From: Neonectria sp. B-13
Lineage: Eukaryota > Ascomycota > Sordariomycetes > Hypocreales > Nectriaceae
Direction: 5' to 3'
Assembly (NCBI GenBank): GCA_002682825.1
Contig: NOKP01000007.1
Coordinates: forward strand, 1 to 64,000
DNA length: 64,000 nucleotides
The notes beneath the pieces were generated by a model. That model was given only the letters and a program-made list of their open reading frames with translations, was not told where the DNA came from and searched no databases. Each line of letters starts with the position of its first letter. Positions within the stretch are counted from its first letter, which is position 1. This document shows positions 44,855 to 54,567 of this stretch, in pieces. The translations under genes were made by a program, and so were the position numbers.

Positions 44855-46975
44855 TCACCTGGGTTGATAGCACCACGCTGGCGGAACTATCTTCATCATC
44901 TCATACTTGTGTCGAATCCTTTCTTTCAAGTCCCTTACACGCTGCGCGACCTCGTCCACGCTTCTTTCGGGGACAAGAGGAGCCAGCGCCTGCAGGTCGG
45001 GCTTCTCCACCGTTCGGATCATCTGCAACAGTCGCTCATCTTCCCATTGATACCACCCTCCGTACTTTTCAAAGTACGCATCTCTTGGGCTGGCCTCCCT
45101 CACTTTGGATTCTCTCATCCGCTGAATCGATCCCACAAACAACTGCATTTGGCGGTCCTGCGCCTTGCGTTCTTCTTGTTCCTTTATCTCCCGCGCCTCC
45201 AGCAACACTTGGTCCATTTCCATCGCCTCTTGTCTATCTTTATTCCGCCTTTTGCGATCTTCTTGCCGCTTCCTTTCGTCCTTCTTTCGCATCTGTCGGC
45301 GTATTTCCATAATCTCCTTCTTCCGTTGTGGGGCCGACGCAAGATAGTCAAGCCTGTCTTTTGCCTGCGCAAGAACCTTTTGCATGTTGCCCAGAGGCTT
45401 CAGGAGCCGCTCCCTCTGCGTTTTTGCTGATTGAATCTTCCCTGCATCGACCTTAGAGTCACTCACAGGCTGGGGAGGAAACTGGTCGAGGTAGTTAGTC
45501 CCTACTTCGTAGAGACGTCTGAGCCAACGAACGACGTTTAGTGGCAGTCTCAACGTGGACAAAGTGAAGCAGGCTTCTTTCAAATCGGACTTGTTGCCAC
45601 TATCGAACGTCAAAGCTCCTCCAGCCAAGAAGCTCTCCTTGAGAACGACAAGAAGCATCGGGATGATTCTTTTGTGAAGAGTCTCGGCAGCGGGATGCCC
45701 CCATTTGACCTTCTGATCCTTGGGTGGAGGCATCTGATCAGAAATCCTCTTGCAGATATAAGTGACCAGTGACTCGATGGTGGCGAAAGATTTTTCGAAG
45801 GCGTCGTCTTTTTCGAACCGATACTTGATTTGTGCTTCAATGTCTGTTGCCTTGGGCATGTCGTGACAAAGCCCCCGTAAATGATCCAGATGTTGGAACA
45901 AGTTCTTGCATTTCTCAGGTCGAAGAAGTTTCTCGTGATGTTTGAGCCAAATGGACTTGGTCTTTCCTTCTTGGACAACGAAATCATCCTGCCACTCCTT
46001 GTCGCCTGTCCATCCGAGGTGTTTCATTCTCTGAATGAGATTCCCGGCCCACTCACTGGAAACTTCGGTTGTGTCGATCTCAGTCTTACTTGTTGGTTCA
46101 GTGTTGGCAGAGCCTTTCGCAACCATTTCGGTAGATGCATCAGGCGAGGGCTCGTCTGGGTTTTCTGGTTCGGCATCCAGGCTGCTACACTCTTCCTCCT
46201 CTCCAGAGTCAACGGGGCCATACCAGGTTTCACCTGGAGGGCTTCCCTGACGAGGCCCTGCCACTGGTTCTCGAGGTTTTGACGGTGACTCCATGAAGTG
46301 TGAACCCAGCTCGGGAGAGCCCTCATCTGGGATGTGATAGACACTCTCGCCAACAGGTGTCTTCTGCCTCTGTCGCCGCCGTGGTCCTCGACGACCTGGC
46401 TGCGACTGTTTCGCTTGCGAAGTGGACATAATTGGTTCTGCATGTGAGTCCTCTCCCTTGGACCTCTCAACCTCCTGCGGTTCGGCTTCTTGATCCGCCT
46501 CTTGACCCCCAGGCTCTTCTACTAGCTCCTCACTGTCTTGAGCCTGGTCGCGTTCCGGAAGGACGACCTTATTGATTTTCTTATAGAAGTCGGGAGTCTG
46601 AGGCGCTGACTCATCATCGTCGCTATCTTCTGCGCCGGACTCTGGTTCCTGCTCGTCTTGGCTATCCATAACTGCCTCAGTCCGTTGTCGCTTAGGGGGG
46701 TTGTCTTGAACCTTCGTGATGCGCCGTTTCTTAATGGCAGGAATTTCCTTGAACTCCGCATGGTCCGCTGCGATTCTCTGAGATCGGGTGAGGCGACCAA
46801 GGGTTGGTTTTGCAGGCCTCGGCCGTTTCGGGAGTCCTTCGGCGGGGATGCCATCGTCGTCCTCATCGCTCGATTTCTCGTGTACGGTGCTGAGAGAGTT
46901 TCTAGTTCTCCTCTTCGAAAAGGGCTTCGACACAAGAGAAGATGACTTTGCTGAGGATCGGGGTGCGCGAGGCAT
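44855..46975 (-). CDS. Charged nuclear-type protein with a C-terminal SANT-like segment, 706 residues
   Basis: This is a single exon; the first in-frame ATG is at 46975 (MPRAPRSSAK). I do not recognise a named family. Residues 1-330 are disordered with alternating basic patches (SKRRTRNS, IKKRRITK, PPKRQRT, GRRGPRRRQRQK) and acidic ones, a pattern common in chromatin proteins. A folded, helical part follows from about 330: WAGNLIQRMKHLGWTGDKEW, then RPEKCKNLFQHLDHLRGLC, HKRIIPMLLVVLKESFLAGG and LRLPLNVVRWLRRLYEVG. Residues 550-640 form a long charged helix (RRQMRKKDERKRQEDRKRR). Near the end, YQWEDERLLQMIR and LAPLVPERSVDEVAQRVRDL have the spacing of a SANT/Myb-like helix set. Nuclear function is inference; the coding call is firm. 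Confidence 0.78.
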   Translation of the reverse strand: MPRAPRSSAKSSSLVSKPFSKRRTRNSLSTVHEKSSDEDDDGIPAEGLPKRPRPAKPTLGRLTRSQRIAADHAEFKEIPAIKKRRITKVQDNPPKRQRTEAVMDSQDEQEPESGAEDSDDDESAPQTPDFYKKINKVVLPERDQAQDSEELVEEPGGQEADQEAEPQEVERSKGEDSHAEPIMSTSQAKQSQPGRRGPRRRQRQKTPVGESVYHIPDEGSPELGSHFMESPSKPREPVAGPRQGSPPGETWYGPVDSGEEEECSSLDAEPENPDEPSPDASTEMVAKGSANTEPTSKTEIDTTEVSSEWAGNLIQRMKHLGWTGDKEWQDDFVVQEGKTKSIWLKHHEKLLRPEKCKNLFQHLDHLRGLCHDMPKATDIEAQIKYRFEKDDAFEKSFATIESLVTYICKRISDQMPPPKDQKVKWGHPAAETLHKRIIPMLLVVLKESFLAGGALTFDSGNKSDLKEACFTLSTLRLPLNVVRWLRRLYEVGTNYLDQFPPQPVSDSKVDAGKIQSAKTQRERLLKPLGNMQKVLAQAKDRLDYLASAPQRKKEIMEIRRQMRKKDERKRQEDRKRRNKDRQEAMEMDQVLLEAREIKEQEERKAQDRQMQLFVGSIQRMRESKVREASPRDAYFEKYGGWYQWEDERLLQMIRTVEKPDLQALAPLVPERSVDEVAQRVRDLKERIRHKYEMMKIVPPAWCYQPR

Positions 46976-47731
46976 GGTGGGTGTCACGGCCGCGCCGTAG
47001 TCGATTGATCTTCGAGGGTAAAAACGAGAGTCGCGTTTATGCAGCAAGTGTGATGGCTAGTTGCCTCCGATCACGGACTTGACGTCGGAGGTGGGAAGGA
47101 TGGCGCATTACTGACTCTAGCAGTATAGGTAATTTATCGAAGAGCGTGTAGAATGATACGGCTGATCGCCGACTGTGCGCGTTGTAGTGCGGGAGAAGGA
47201 CTGACGTTGGAGGTCAAAGGTGAGGGTACGCGCATTGTCGCGTTCGGGGGTTAAAGTGGAGCCGGGAGCTTTAAGCTCTTAAAGTGCCTGCCTGCTAGAG
47301 CTTCGGTTGGTATGGGCACAGCTCTGCTAGAAGTCTAACAGTGAGGAATGACATCACCCTGTAAGTCTTTCAACAGTCACAATGACAGGTAGAGAGTTGA
47401 AAAGCGCTTCATGAGTTGGTTGAGTCGTGTCCGCAGCATTTTGCTTTAGAACGTAACAAAACGTCTCTCCTACTCGATTTAATGTCCGTGTGAGTTGCTT
47501 TCTGGAACCTCAGGGAACCTCAAGGTGTGGCAACAGGAAACAAACTGGCTGACTAAATTCCACCATCATGGGAGGTCAAAACAAGCATCGACTTCCCAAC
47601 TTGGCACTTACACACCGTATTCGTACACGACCTGATATCAAGCGTCCTCGTCCACGAACAGCTTGAAAACTCAACCTCATTTCCACCTTTGCATCTTGCT
47701 CACCACAGAACATCGCGCCCCTCCCGCAAAC
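46976..47731. other. Divergent promoter region between the charged nuclear gene and PTPA
   Basis: These 756 bp separate two start codons on opposite strands. No repeat or RNA stands out. The right end has a pyrimidine-rich stretch before the PTPA start. Confidence 0.5.
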
Positions 47732-49146
47732 ATGGCATCGGGCACCCCGCCAATGTCCTCAACCCTCGAGGTCCTGGACCTCGCGGTCTCCCTGCCATCC
47801 TTCACCAAGCCCGCCAAGCGCATCCACGAGGGCCCTGATGTCGCCCGCTTCCTCACCAGCCTCGCATACCGCGACATCGGCACCTTCATCCTCCAGCTCA
47901 ACCTCGCCCTCTGCCCCCGCCACCAGCCCAACTCGACCCTCCCCCGCACCTTTCCCCTCTCAGCCCGGCCGCCATCGATGCCCCTGCCCGCATCTGTCCA
48001 GGCCCTCCAGTCCCTCCTGGCCAAGATTGACAGCTTCATTGGCGAGGCGCCTCCGGATCCTGGACCTCGACGGTTTGGCAATGTGAGCTTTCGGAAGTGG
48101 CACGCTATCCTCGAGGAGCGCCTGGATGACCTCCTCAGCGAGGGTCCTCTGGGCGAGACGATGCAGCTAGGCGAGGGCAAGGCCAAAGAGGAGGTATCTA
48201 GCTATCTCTTGGGTGGATTTGGAAGTGTGCAGCGCCTAGACTACGGAACGGGACACGAGCTCAGCTTCGTGGCCTTCTTGGGCTGTCTATGGAAGCTTGG
48301 ATATTTCAAGGACGGGGACCAAGGCGGCGAGATCGAGCGACAGATCGTTCTCCAGGTCATCGAGCCGTAAGTCAGAGCTTTTACTACAATGCCATCAACG
48401 CCGCTAATCGTCATAGGTACCTGAGGGTGGTGAGAAAGCTCATCCTGACTTACACCCTGGAGCCAGCCGGCTCTCACGGAGTCTGGGGCCTGGACGACCA
48501 CGCCTTTATGCCTTACATCTTCGGCTCCGCACAGTTCACCCGCCCCATCAACGACAACGAGCCGATGCCCCAGGAGGGCTCCGTAAGGGGCGCACCCAAG
48601 CCCAGCGACGTCACCAAGGCAGCCGTCGTGGAGGACTACCGCCAGACTAACATGTACTTCTCGGCCATCGGCTTCATCAACGACGTCAAGACAGGCCCAT
48701 TCTGGGAGCACAGCCCCATCTTGTTCGACATCTCGGGCATCCGCGATGGCTGGGGCAAAATCAACAAGGGCATGATCAAGATGTTCAACGCCGAGGTGCT
48801 GTCCAAGTTTCCTGTCGTCCAACACTTCCCCTTTGGTTCGCTCTTCTCGTGGGAAACGGACCCGCACGCTGCACCCCCAACACAGAGCATGCACATGGCT
48901 AACCAGCCCACTATCGCGGCCATGGCTCCTCAACCATCCTCTGGAGCTGGAACTGCGGCTCCGTGGGCTCAGGCGTCCAGGATGCCGGCGCCGCCAGGAC
49001 CTGGAATTCCCTATTCGCGAGTCCCTCCTCCAGGCCCCACCACGGCTTCGCGTGCGTCAAGGCCAGTCCAGAGAAACACAGCGGACAGCGGATCTACGAG
49101 CGCGCAAATTACTGTGACCAAGGCTCCGTGGGCAAGGGATAGTTAG
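47732..49146 (+). CDS. RRD1: Serine/threonine protein phosphatase 2A activator (PTPA, RRD1 type), 454 residues
   Basis: PTPA is a peptidyl-prolyl isomerase-like factor that helps form active PP2A. Two exons, 47732-48366 and 48417-49146, flank a 50-bp intron (donor GTAAGT, acceptor CATAG) joined in phase 2 at the conserved [11 protein letters not shown]. The start at 47732 (MASGTPP) is the first in-frame ATG. Signature elements: [18 protein letters not shown] (about 24-41), [32 protein letters not shown], a segment with [50 protein letters not shown] and [17 protein letters not shown]. After [14 protein letters not shown] there is a Pro/Ala/Ser-rich tail of about 85 residues. Such a tail and the N-terminal [13 protein letters not shown] sequence favour RRD1 over RRD2, with moderate certainty. 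Confidence 0.94.
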
Positions 49147-49515
49147 CCGACTGAGGTGGAATTGTGGGTTACGGACATCACGCTGTGCACGAGGATGCGA
49201 CCATTGGGGAGAGTATAGCGAGCATAGTGCATTAGACAAAAAGGCAGGGTATAGACTTCAAAGCACATAGCAACACTCCTCTCTCTCTCTCCAGGGTATC
49301 CAGCCAACTAGCACAAAAAACAAACAAAACAGCCAGACCTCAATAGGTCTGTAGCAACAATGAAAGCAACAAAAGGATTTGATCCCTTCCCCATCGCAGC
49401 CGGAATTACTCAGACGCCCGTATGCCAACCCCTCGCTTCAGAATTCCTTCGACAAGGACATGTGTACTTGAGTGAGCTTGCAGGTTGGCACGGATAAGAG
49501 CAAGGCGAGGAGCGT
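49147..49515. other. Convergent intergenic region between PTPA and the TEPAK gene
   Basis: These 369 bp hold the two 3' ends. A CT repeat occurs at 49276-49290 and an A-rich stretch near 49314-49330. No gene seen. Confidence 0.5.
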
Positions 49516-50307
49516 CTAAGGAGCGACAGCAGGAGTCGGGGCGGGAGCAGGGGCAGGGGCGGGAGGAGTGACGTCTTCCTTCTTCTCCTCCTCCTTAGGG
49601 GCGTCAGGGGCGACGGCCGGGGTGGTAATGATGGGAGGAGCAGGCGTGACAGCAACGGGGGTGGTCTCGGTAGGAGGGGCCGCGGCCGGAACAGCCGCAG
49701 TCTTGGCAGGCTCCGTAGGAGGAGCGGCCTCGGTGGGAGGGGCCGCGTCAACCTTGGCGGGCTCGGTGGGAGCAGAAACTTGATTGAAATGTTAGTCAAT
49801 CCGGCTCTTTGGGGGTAGGAAGAGGTGGACAACGCACCAGGAGGGACCTCTTCGGTCTTGGCAACTTCAGCGACTACTGGGGCCTCAGGCTTGATCTCGG
49901 GCGTGGTGTCCTCCTTTGCAGGCTCGGTGGGAGGGACGGGCTCAGCTGGAACGTCCGAGTTAGAACGGTCCATCTAGCAAGACATCCGCATCTGGCAGCA
50001 TTTCGGATTGAACGTACTGGCAGGGACAGCAGGAGCAGCCTCAGTCTTGGTGGGCTCGGTGACGGGAGCGGTGGTGGTCTCGGCCGGAGCAGTCTGAGCT
50101 GGAGTAGTCTCGGTGGGCTCCTCAGGCTTCTTCTTGAAGGCGGCCTTGAGCTTGGCCTTCAAGTTGTCGAGAGCGTGGAGAGCTAGCACATCATGTCAGC
50201 ATTGATGCGGAGGCATGGGGGTCGAGAGAGGAAGCAGTGTGCCACAGGGCGGAGAGATGCGGCGCAAATCGAGTAATGGAGGAGGAAGACTCACGGATGC
50301 CGGGCAT
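49516..50307 (-). CDS. Small disordered protein with TEPAK-like repeats, 182 residues
   Basis: Four exons: 50295-50307, 50018-50182, 49838-49945 and 49516-49778; the first is only 13 nt. The introns have donors GTGAGT, GTACGT, GTGCGT, and CTAAC branch sites in the second and third. All joins keep one frame. The protein begins MPGIPLHALDNLKAKLKAAF and continues KKKPEE, a short amphipathic basic helix. The rest is Pro/Ala/Thr/Glu-rich with recurring TEPTK/TEPAK units, for example VPPTEPAKEDTTPE, APTEPAKVDAAPP and APPTEPAKTAAVP, and a KEEEKKEDV stretch before an APAPAPAP end. There is no signal peptide or domain. I do not know its function. The conserved-looking N-terminus may bind membranes or a partner. 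Confidence in the exon structure is good because low-complexity phase is kept across three introns. Confidence 0.75.
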
Positions 50308-52192
50308 TCTGGCGATTTGAGAGTCTAGAGGATAATTCGTACAAGAGGATCTGGAGATGGTTGATTGTTAGCTTGGATAGTTCTTGGCCTTGAAAGCTTG
50401 TCCGCATGTCCACTTCGGTGGGACAGGGCGATAAGCTACCGGCAAGGTGCGGGGTGAGGGTATTCGAGGCCGTCTGTAAGTAAGGCGCTTCCGAGGTAGA
50501 CGTACCAAAAAGAGCTCGAGGGTGAGGAGAAACTTTGGGGGTTCCGTTGTCAGTTGTGATGGTGAAGGAAGAGGAGGAAGAGGAGGAAGAAGTACGGAGG
50601 GATGATGGACGGGAGGGGAAGGGGAGATGAGATGATTGGGGGAGAGGGAAGGAGGGAAAGAGAGGCGGAGCTTCCACCCGTTTCGCGCCTGTGCCCTCTC
50701 AGCTGGTGGAGGTACCTCAGGCACGGAGAGAGACGGACGGCCTGGGTCTGGGTCTGGGAGTCTGGTACAAGAGGTGAAACCTGAACGGAACAGCGACAGC
50801 GGGCTGCTGCAAGCTTGCGACGCGTGGGTGTGTGTGTGTCTCGCTCTCATCCATTGTGTCCCGTCAGCGAATCCCAGCGACTCAACCGCCGGTGAGTGAG
50901 ACTCACCAAGCACTGTGTTGTGTCTAGGTCCCCAAGGGTCGAGACCATGAATCAGAGTGACAGAGCGTCAGAGCCACTCCAGGGGTCCACCGCGACCCTG
51001 CAGCTTGGCGGGACTGACCTCCACTGCACTATAATTATAGTACGCAGGCGGTCACAGTCCTTGTTTGTTGGCGTCGGCGGCCATCCATTTTCAACCCACC
51101 CCATCTGGGAGGTACTTCCAGTCCCCCACTCCTTGGGAGATTGGGGACGGGTACCTGGAAGCTTCAGAAACGGCGGTAATCTCGCTGGGAGTCAACCGAG
51201 GCATGCAGGTCGGCTGTTGGGGACAGGATAAATGCTACCCATCACGTGGGAAGGTACATAGTTAAAGGGGACGTAAACCGAAACGAGGCCGCCGTGGAGA
51301 CTTGAGAGCACAGGCTACATAGTACAACAGCGATGGAATGGAAGGATCATGAACTTGAGGAGGTAATTTCATGATTGTACCTTTTCCGGATGAGCAATTC
51401 CATCCATCCACCCATGCCGTTGTTCTGCAGCGTGCCAGCTGCGGTAGCCAAAGCACCAGCCGATCACATCATCTCATGCTGTCATCTCACGGAGGGTTCT
51501 GTCTCAAGTACTGTTCACTGGCACTTGAACAATGGCTACCTCCTCCGCGTTTCAGAGAGGCAGAATCCGGACTTCGTACCATCATGCCATTTACAGGATA
51601 CGAAGCCTCTTTGGCCCCAAGCATTGTTGAACTGTCCCATTCCATAACGATGGACAGACTGACCCACACACTCACTCCCCCCTCCACCCATGCACCATCC
51701 CACGCCAGTGATCAGCCAGGAGTCCCGGGTTCGGTTTGATGAGGACGCAGAAGAGATAAGCTGCTCCAGCACCAAAACCAGACTCAATATACATGATACC
51801 CGCTGCCACTGCACCACCCCGGTTTAGATTCCAATATCAGAATGTCCTGCTTCAGCCTTCCCCTTGTCGCAGAATGAGCGTCCAGAGTCCGGACCCTTCG
51901 TCCTCGAATTGGCCTATCAGTGCTGCTCCACCTGTTAAGCTTTCCAGCGCGTCCTTGGGATCTCGTTAGTGTCATCCCGCCCCCACGATGGATGTCACTG
52001 TGAATGTTACTGTGACTGACTGTGTGTGTGCACAGCACCTACCGAAACGACATATCGCGATGAAGGTCAGAGAAACGATATATTCAGTAAAATCCATTTA
52101 GCCGCACCATTTCTCTCCTCACTGCACTGAGCTGACTTTGGGTATTTATCACTCCATCCCTCTCTTGTAATACGCGCAATACGCATATCTCA
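50308..52192. other. Intergenic upstream of the TEPAK gene
   Basis: These 1.9 kb run to the 3' end of the hydrolase-fold gene. Near 50565-50595 the plus strand is GGAAGAGGA-repeated, so the TEPAK gene would have a CT-rich promoter or leader. GTGTGTGT occurs at 50828-50837 and GTGTGTGTGTG at 52021-52031. Small frames only, no gene supported. Confidence 0.5.
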
Positions 52193-53442
52193 TCACTCCC
52201 CAATCCTATCCACCAACCAATTCTTGATTACTTCTTCTGACCCCTCGTTCAGCTCTAGGGTTTCCCTTTCATCGCCGACCTCCATGACCTGGACTCTCCG
52301 CTCTGGCTCATCGCTGGAAATGTCATCATCCCACTTGCTACGCTCTTTGAGCTCAACCTTCTCGATGCTTCGCCTCATCAGCTCAACCAGCTCCCGAGCT
52401 TGATTCTCCATGGTATTCCCCCGACCCGTCGCCAGCTTCCGCTTGCCCTGCTTCGCCGACGGTGCCACAGTTGGAGAGTCGTACAGGAACAGACACTCGG
52501 GGATCTTGCCCGTGGACGCCCGTGAAGGGTATACAAGGTGCGATTTTCGAGGCACCTTGGGCTGTTCATGAATAGAATCTGGGTTGACTATGGCCTCGAG
52601 CGCTGCAGCTTCCTCCTCCGAGATGCTGTAAGATGACGGCACCAGAAGCCCCGGGTTGTGAAAGAATAAGGCCGGACTCACAAACGGATCAAAGAGGTCC
52701 GCAGGGGATTTGAAAAACTGCGGCAGCATCTCCTGTAGGTGATGGAGATGAGTGCCTTCCAACAACGTAGGGCGAGGTGCTGGGTTCTTGCGCTTAGGCG
52801 GCCGATTGATCGGATGGTCGGGAAGAAACATTGTCCAGTTGTAGACCCCATTGTAAGAGATGACGCCTCTAACAGCAAATCGCATGTGCGGGAACGTCTC
52901 TGTCAAGGAGAGGGAGGTTGCCAGGCTTCCACCCAGGTGAGAGCCGTAGACGTAGATGTCCCGTCGCCGCGGGGCTTCCTGCGCGAAGTTTTGGACGAGC
53001 CAAGAGTAGGCGAAAAGCGTGTCATGGATGGGCATCGGCCATTGGGCCACATTTAAACCAAGGCCTCCAGAAGATGCGCCAACGGGGGAGATCCATCGAT
53101 AATTGATGCTAGCAACTGGCTTCTCCTGGAGGAACTCGGGCAACGGAGCAGGAAGGCCGTCAGCTGAGGGAAAGGGAGGAAGGTGAATGAAAAACGGTGA
53201 GTTTGGGGGGTGCTTTGCCACGTTGAAGAGACTGCGAGATGTTGGTTAGCGTTAATGAACGAGATATATCATTTGAGGTTGGTGGTTTCTCACTCGATAG
53301 TGACGCTTCCCGCTGAACCGCATCTCACCTCGACGCGCTCATGGTTTCGAGTGCTGAATGGCCGCCGTAGCCGAAGAGTAAGCGAAGTGGGCAAGATGCG
53401 ACTGCAGCTACGGGATGCCGGAACACGAGGGCATCCTCGCAT
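52193..53442 (-). CDS. Alpha/beta-hydrolase-fold protein with mitochondrial-type leader and no serine elbow, 395 residues
   Basis: Two exons, 53294-53442 and 52193-53231, flank a 62-bp intron (donor GTGAGA, branch GCTAAC, acceptor CGCAG) joined in phase 2 to give SVTIDLFNVAKHP. The start ATG at 53442 gives an Arg/Ser-rich N-terminus without acids (MRGCPRVPASRSCSRI), then LRLRRPFST, which has the look of a cleavable mitochondrial presequence. Fold landmarks: FFIHLPPFP (oxyanion-side strand), ASINYRWISPVGAS, PMPIHDTLFAYSWLVQNF, DIYVYGSHLGGSLATSLSLTE and FAVRGVISYNGVYNW. At the nucleophile elbow the usual G-x-S-x-G reads G-S-H-L-G, so the serine is missing. The protein may be a pseudoenzyme or use another residue. 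The C-terminal third is charged. Similar elbow-less proteins are common in filamentous fungi; function is unknown. Confidence 0.8.
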
Positions 53443-54567
53443 ACTGCTATAACTGCATAGCCAACAACTATGACATGACAATGGAACACGACGACCTGCA
53501 GTGGTAAACACGATGTTGAGGTCCGAGGACGAATGTCGATACGAAGCGTAACGGCTGGTTCCGGGAGGGGAATCACGAGGCTGTGGTAGCCGATTGGGTT
53601 TGAAATCCGAGCAGAAAAGCGAGGGTGATGAAGGGATGGTTAATTGGATCGATGGCGCGGATAGTCTGGTGCTTTGAGGTTGTTGTTGTCACGTCACGGA
53701 TGGATGAGGTGGGAAAAAATTAACCAGTCATGAACCGGGCAATCTCTGAAAACAAGCATTGCTTGGTGGACCCAGTGCAGCATGTACCTGGGCTGGCTGT
53801 GCGAAGTATCTCTCAAGGCCCCGCCGGGAGCGGAGGCAACCTCTAATTCCAGGGACGGAGCGCCCTTGAAGTGCTCAGGGGATGCAGTGGTGGACAAGTT
53901 CAGTGGAATGCCTGGCCTCCTCACGAGAACAGCACACGGGCTGGCCAGGCGGTTACTTCCAAGATAGACGGTCGTACGAATATTAATGGAAACGCCGTGC
54001 ATGGACAACGGTGGTTAAGTATGAATGAGTATCCAAGCGCCCAAGACGGCACTATTGGATGTAACAAGACCCCACCATATCGTAGCTGCTACTGCCGCCA
54101 TCGTGTAGCAAAAATGCCGGTGCAATGCAATTGGACTAAGACGCGTTGTAAACTTGAATGTCTTCGTGCTTGTCTCCAATTGGGCAGCGACGTCATCGTC
54201 TCTCCTGGTCGGCATGTTCAACCTTCCCGCTACCGCTTTCCGCACCTGCATCATTCGCACCTGCTTCCACATCTACATGCCAAGTTGCCAAGCTTTTCGC
54301 CGATGAGGCCGATCAAACTGCCAAGAAGATCGCATCTTCCATCCTCGTTCCATCTCACCTCATCCTGCACCGCCTGCATCTGTCCATCCGTCTGTCACTA
54401 ACAGCAACGACTGCCTGCTCGTACTGTTGAATCCATCCCCTGTCGTTGCAACAGGCTACCGGCTTTCTCGTCGGCCTCTTTTGTTCAGTTGCTGTTATCC
54501 ATCAACTGGCTGGAGTCGCTCCTCAGCATCACGTTACGGAGGGTAACCAGAGAGCTTGCTGTCCATC
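53443..54567. other. Divergent promoter region between the hydrolase-fold gene and TOK1
   Basis: These 1.1 kb lie between start codons on opposite strands. Short open frames overlap on both strands without domains. Pyrimidine-rich stretches at 54190-54370 would fit a promoter or leader of TOK1. Confidence 0.5.

Noticed and set aside
44425..45312. 295-codon plus-strand frame overlapping the end of the charged nuclear gene
   Set aside because: The minus-strand gene is better supported; the plus frame lacks recognisable domains and starts in non-coding DNA.
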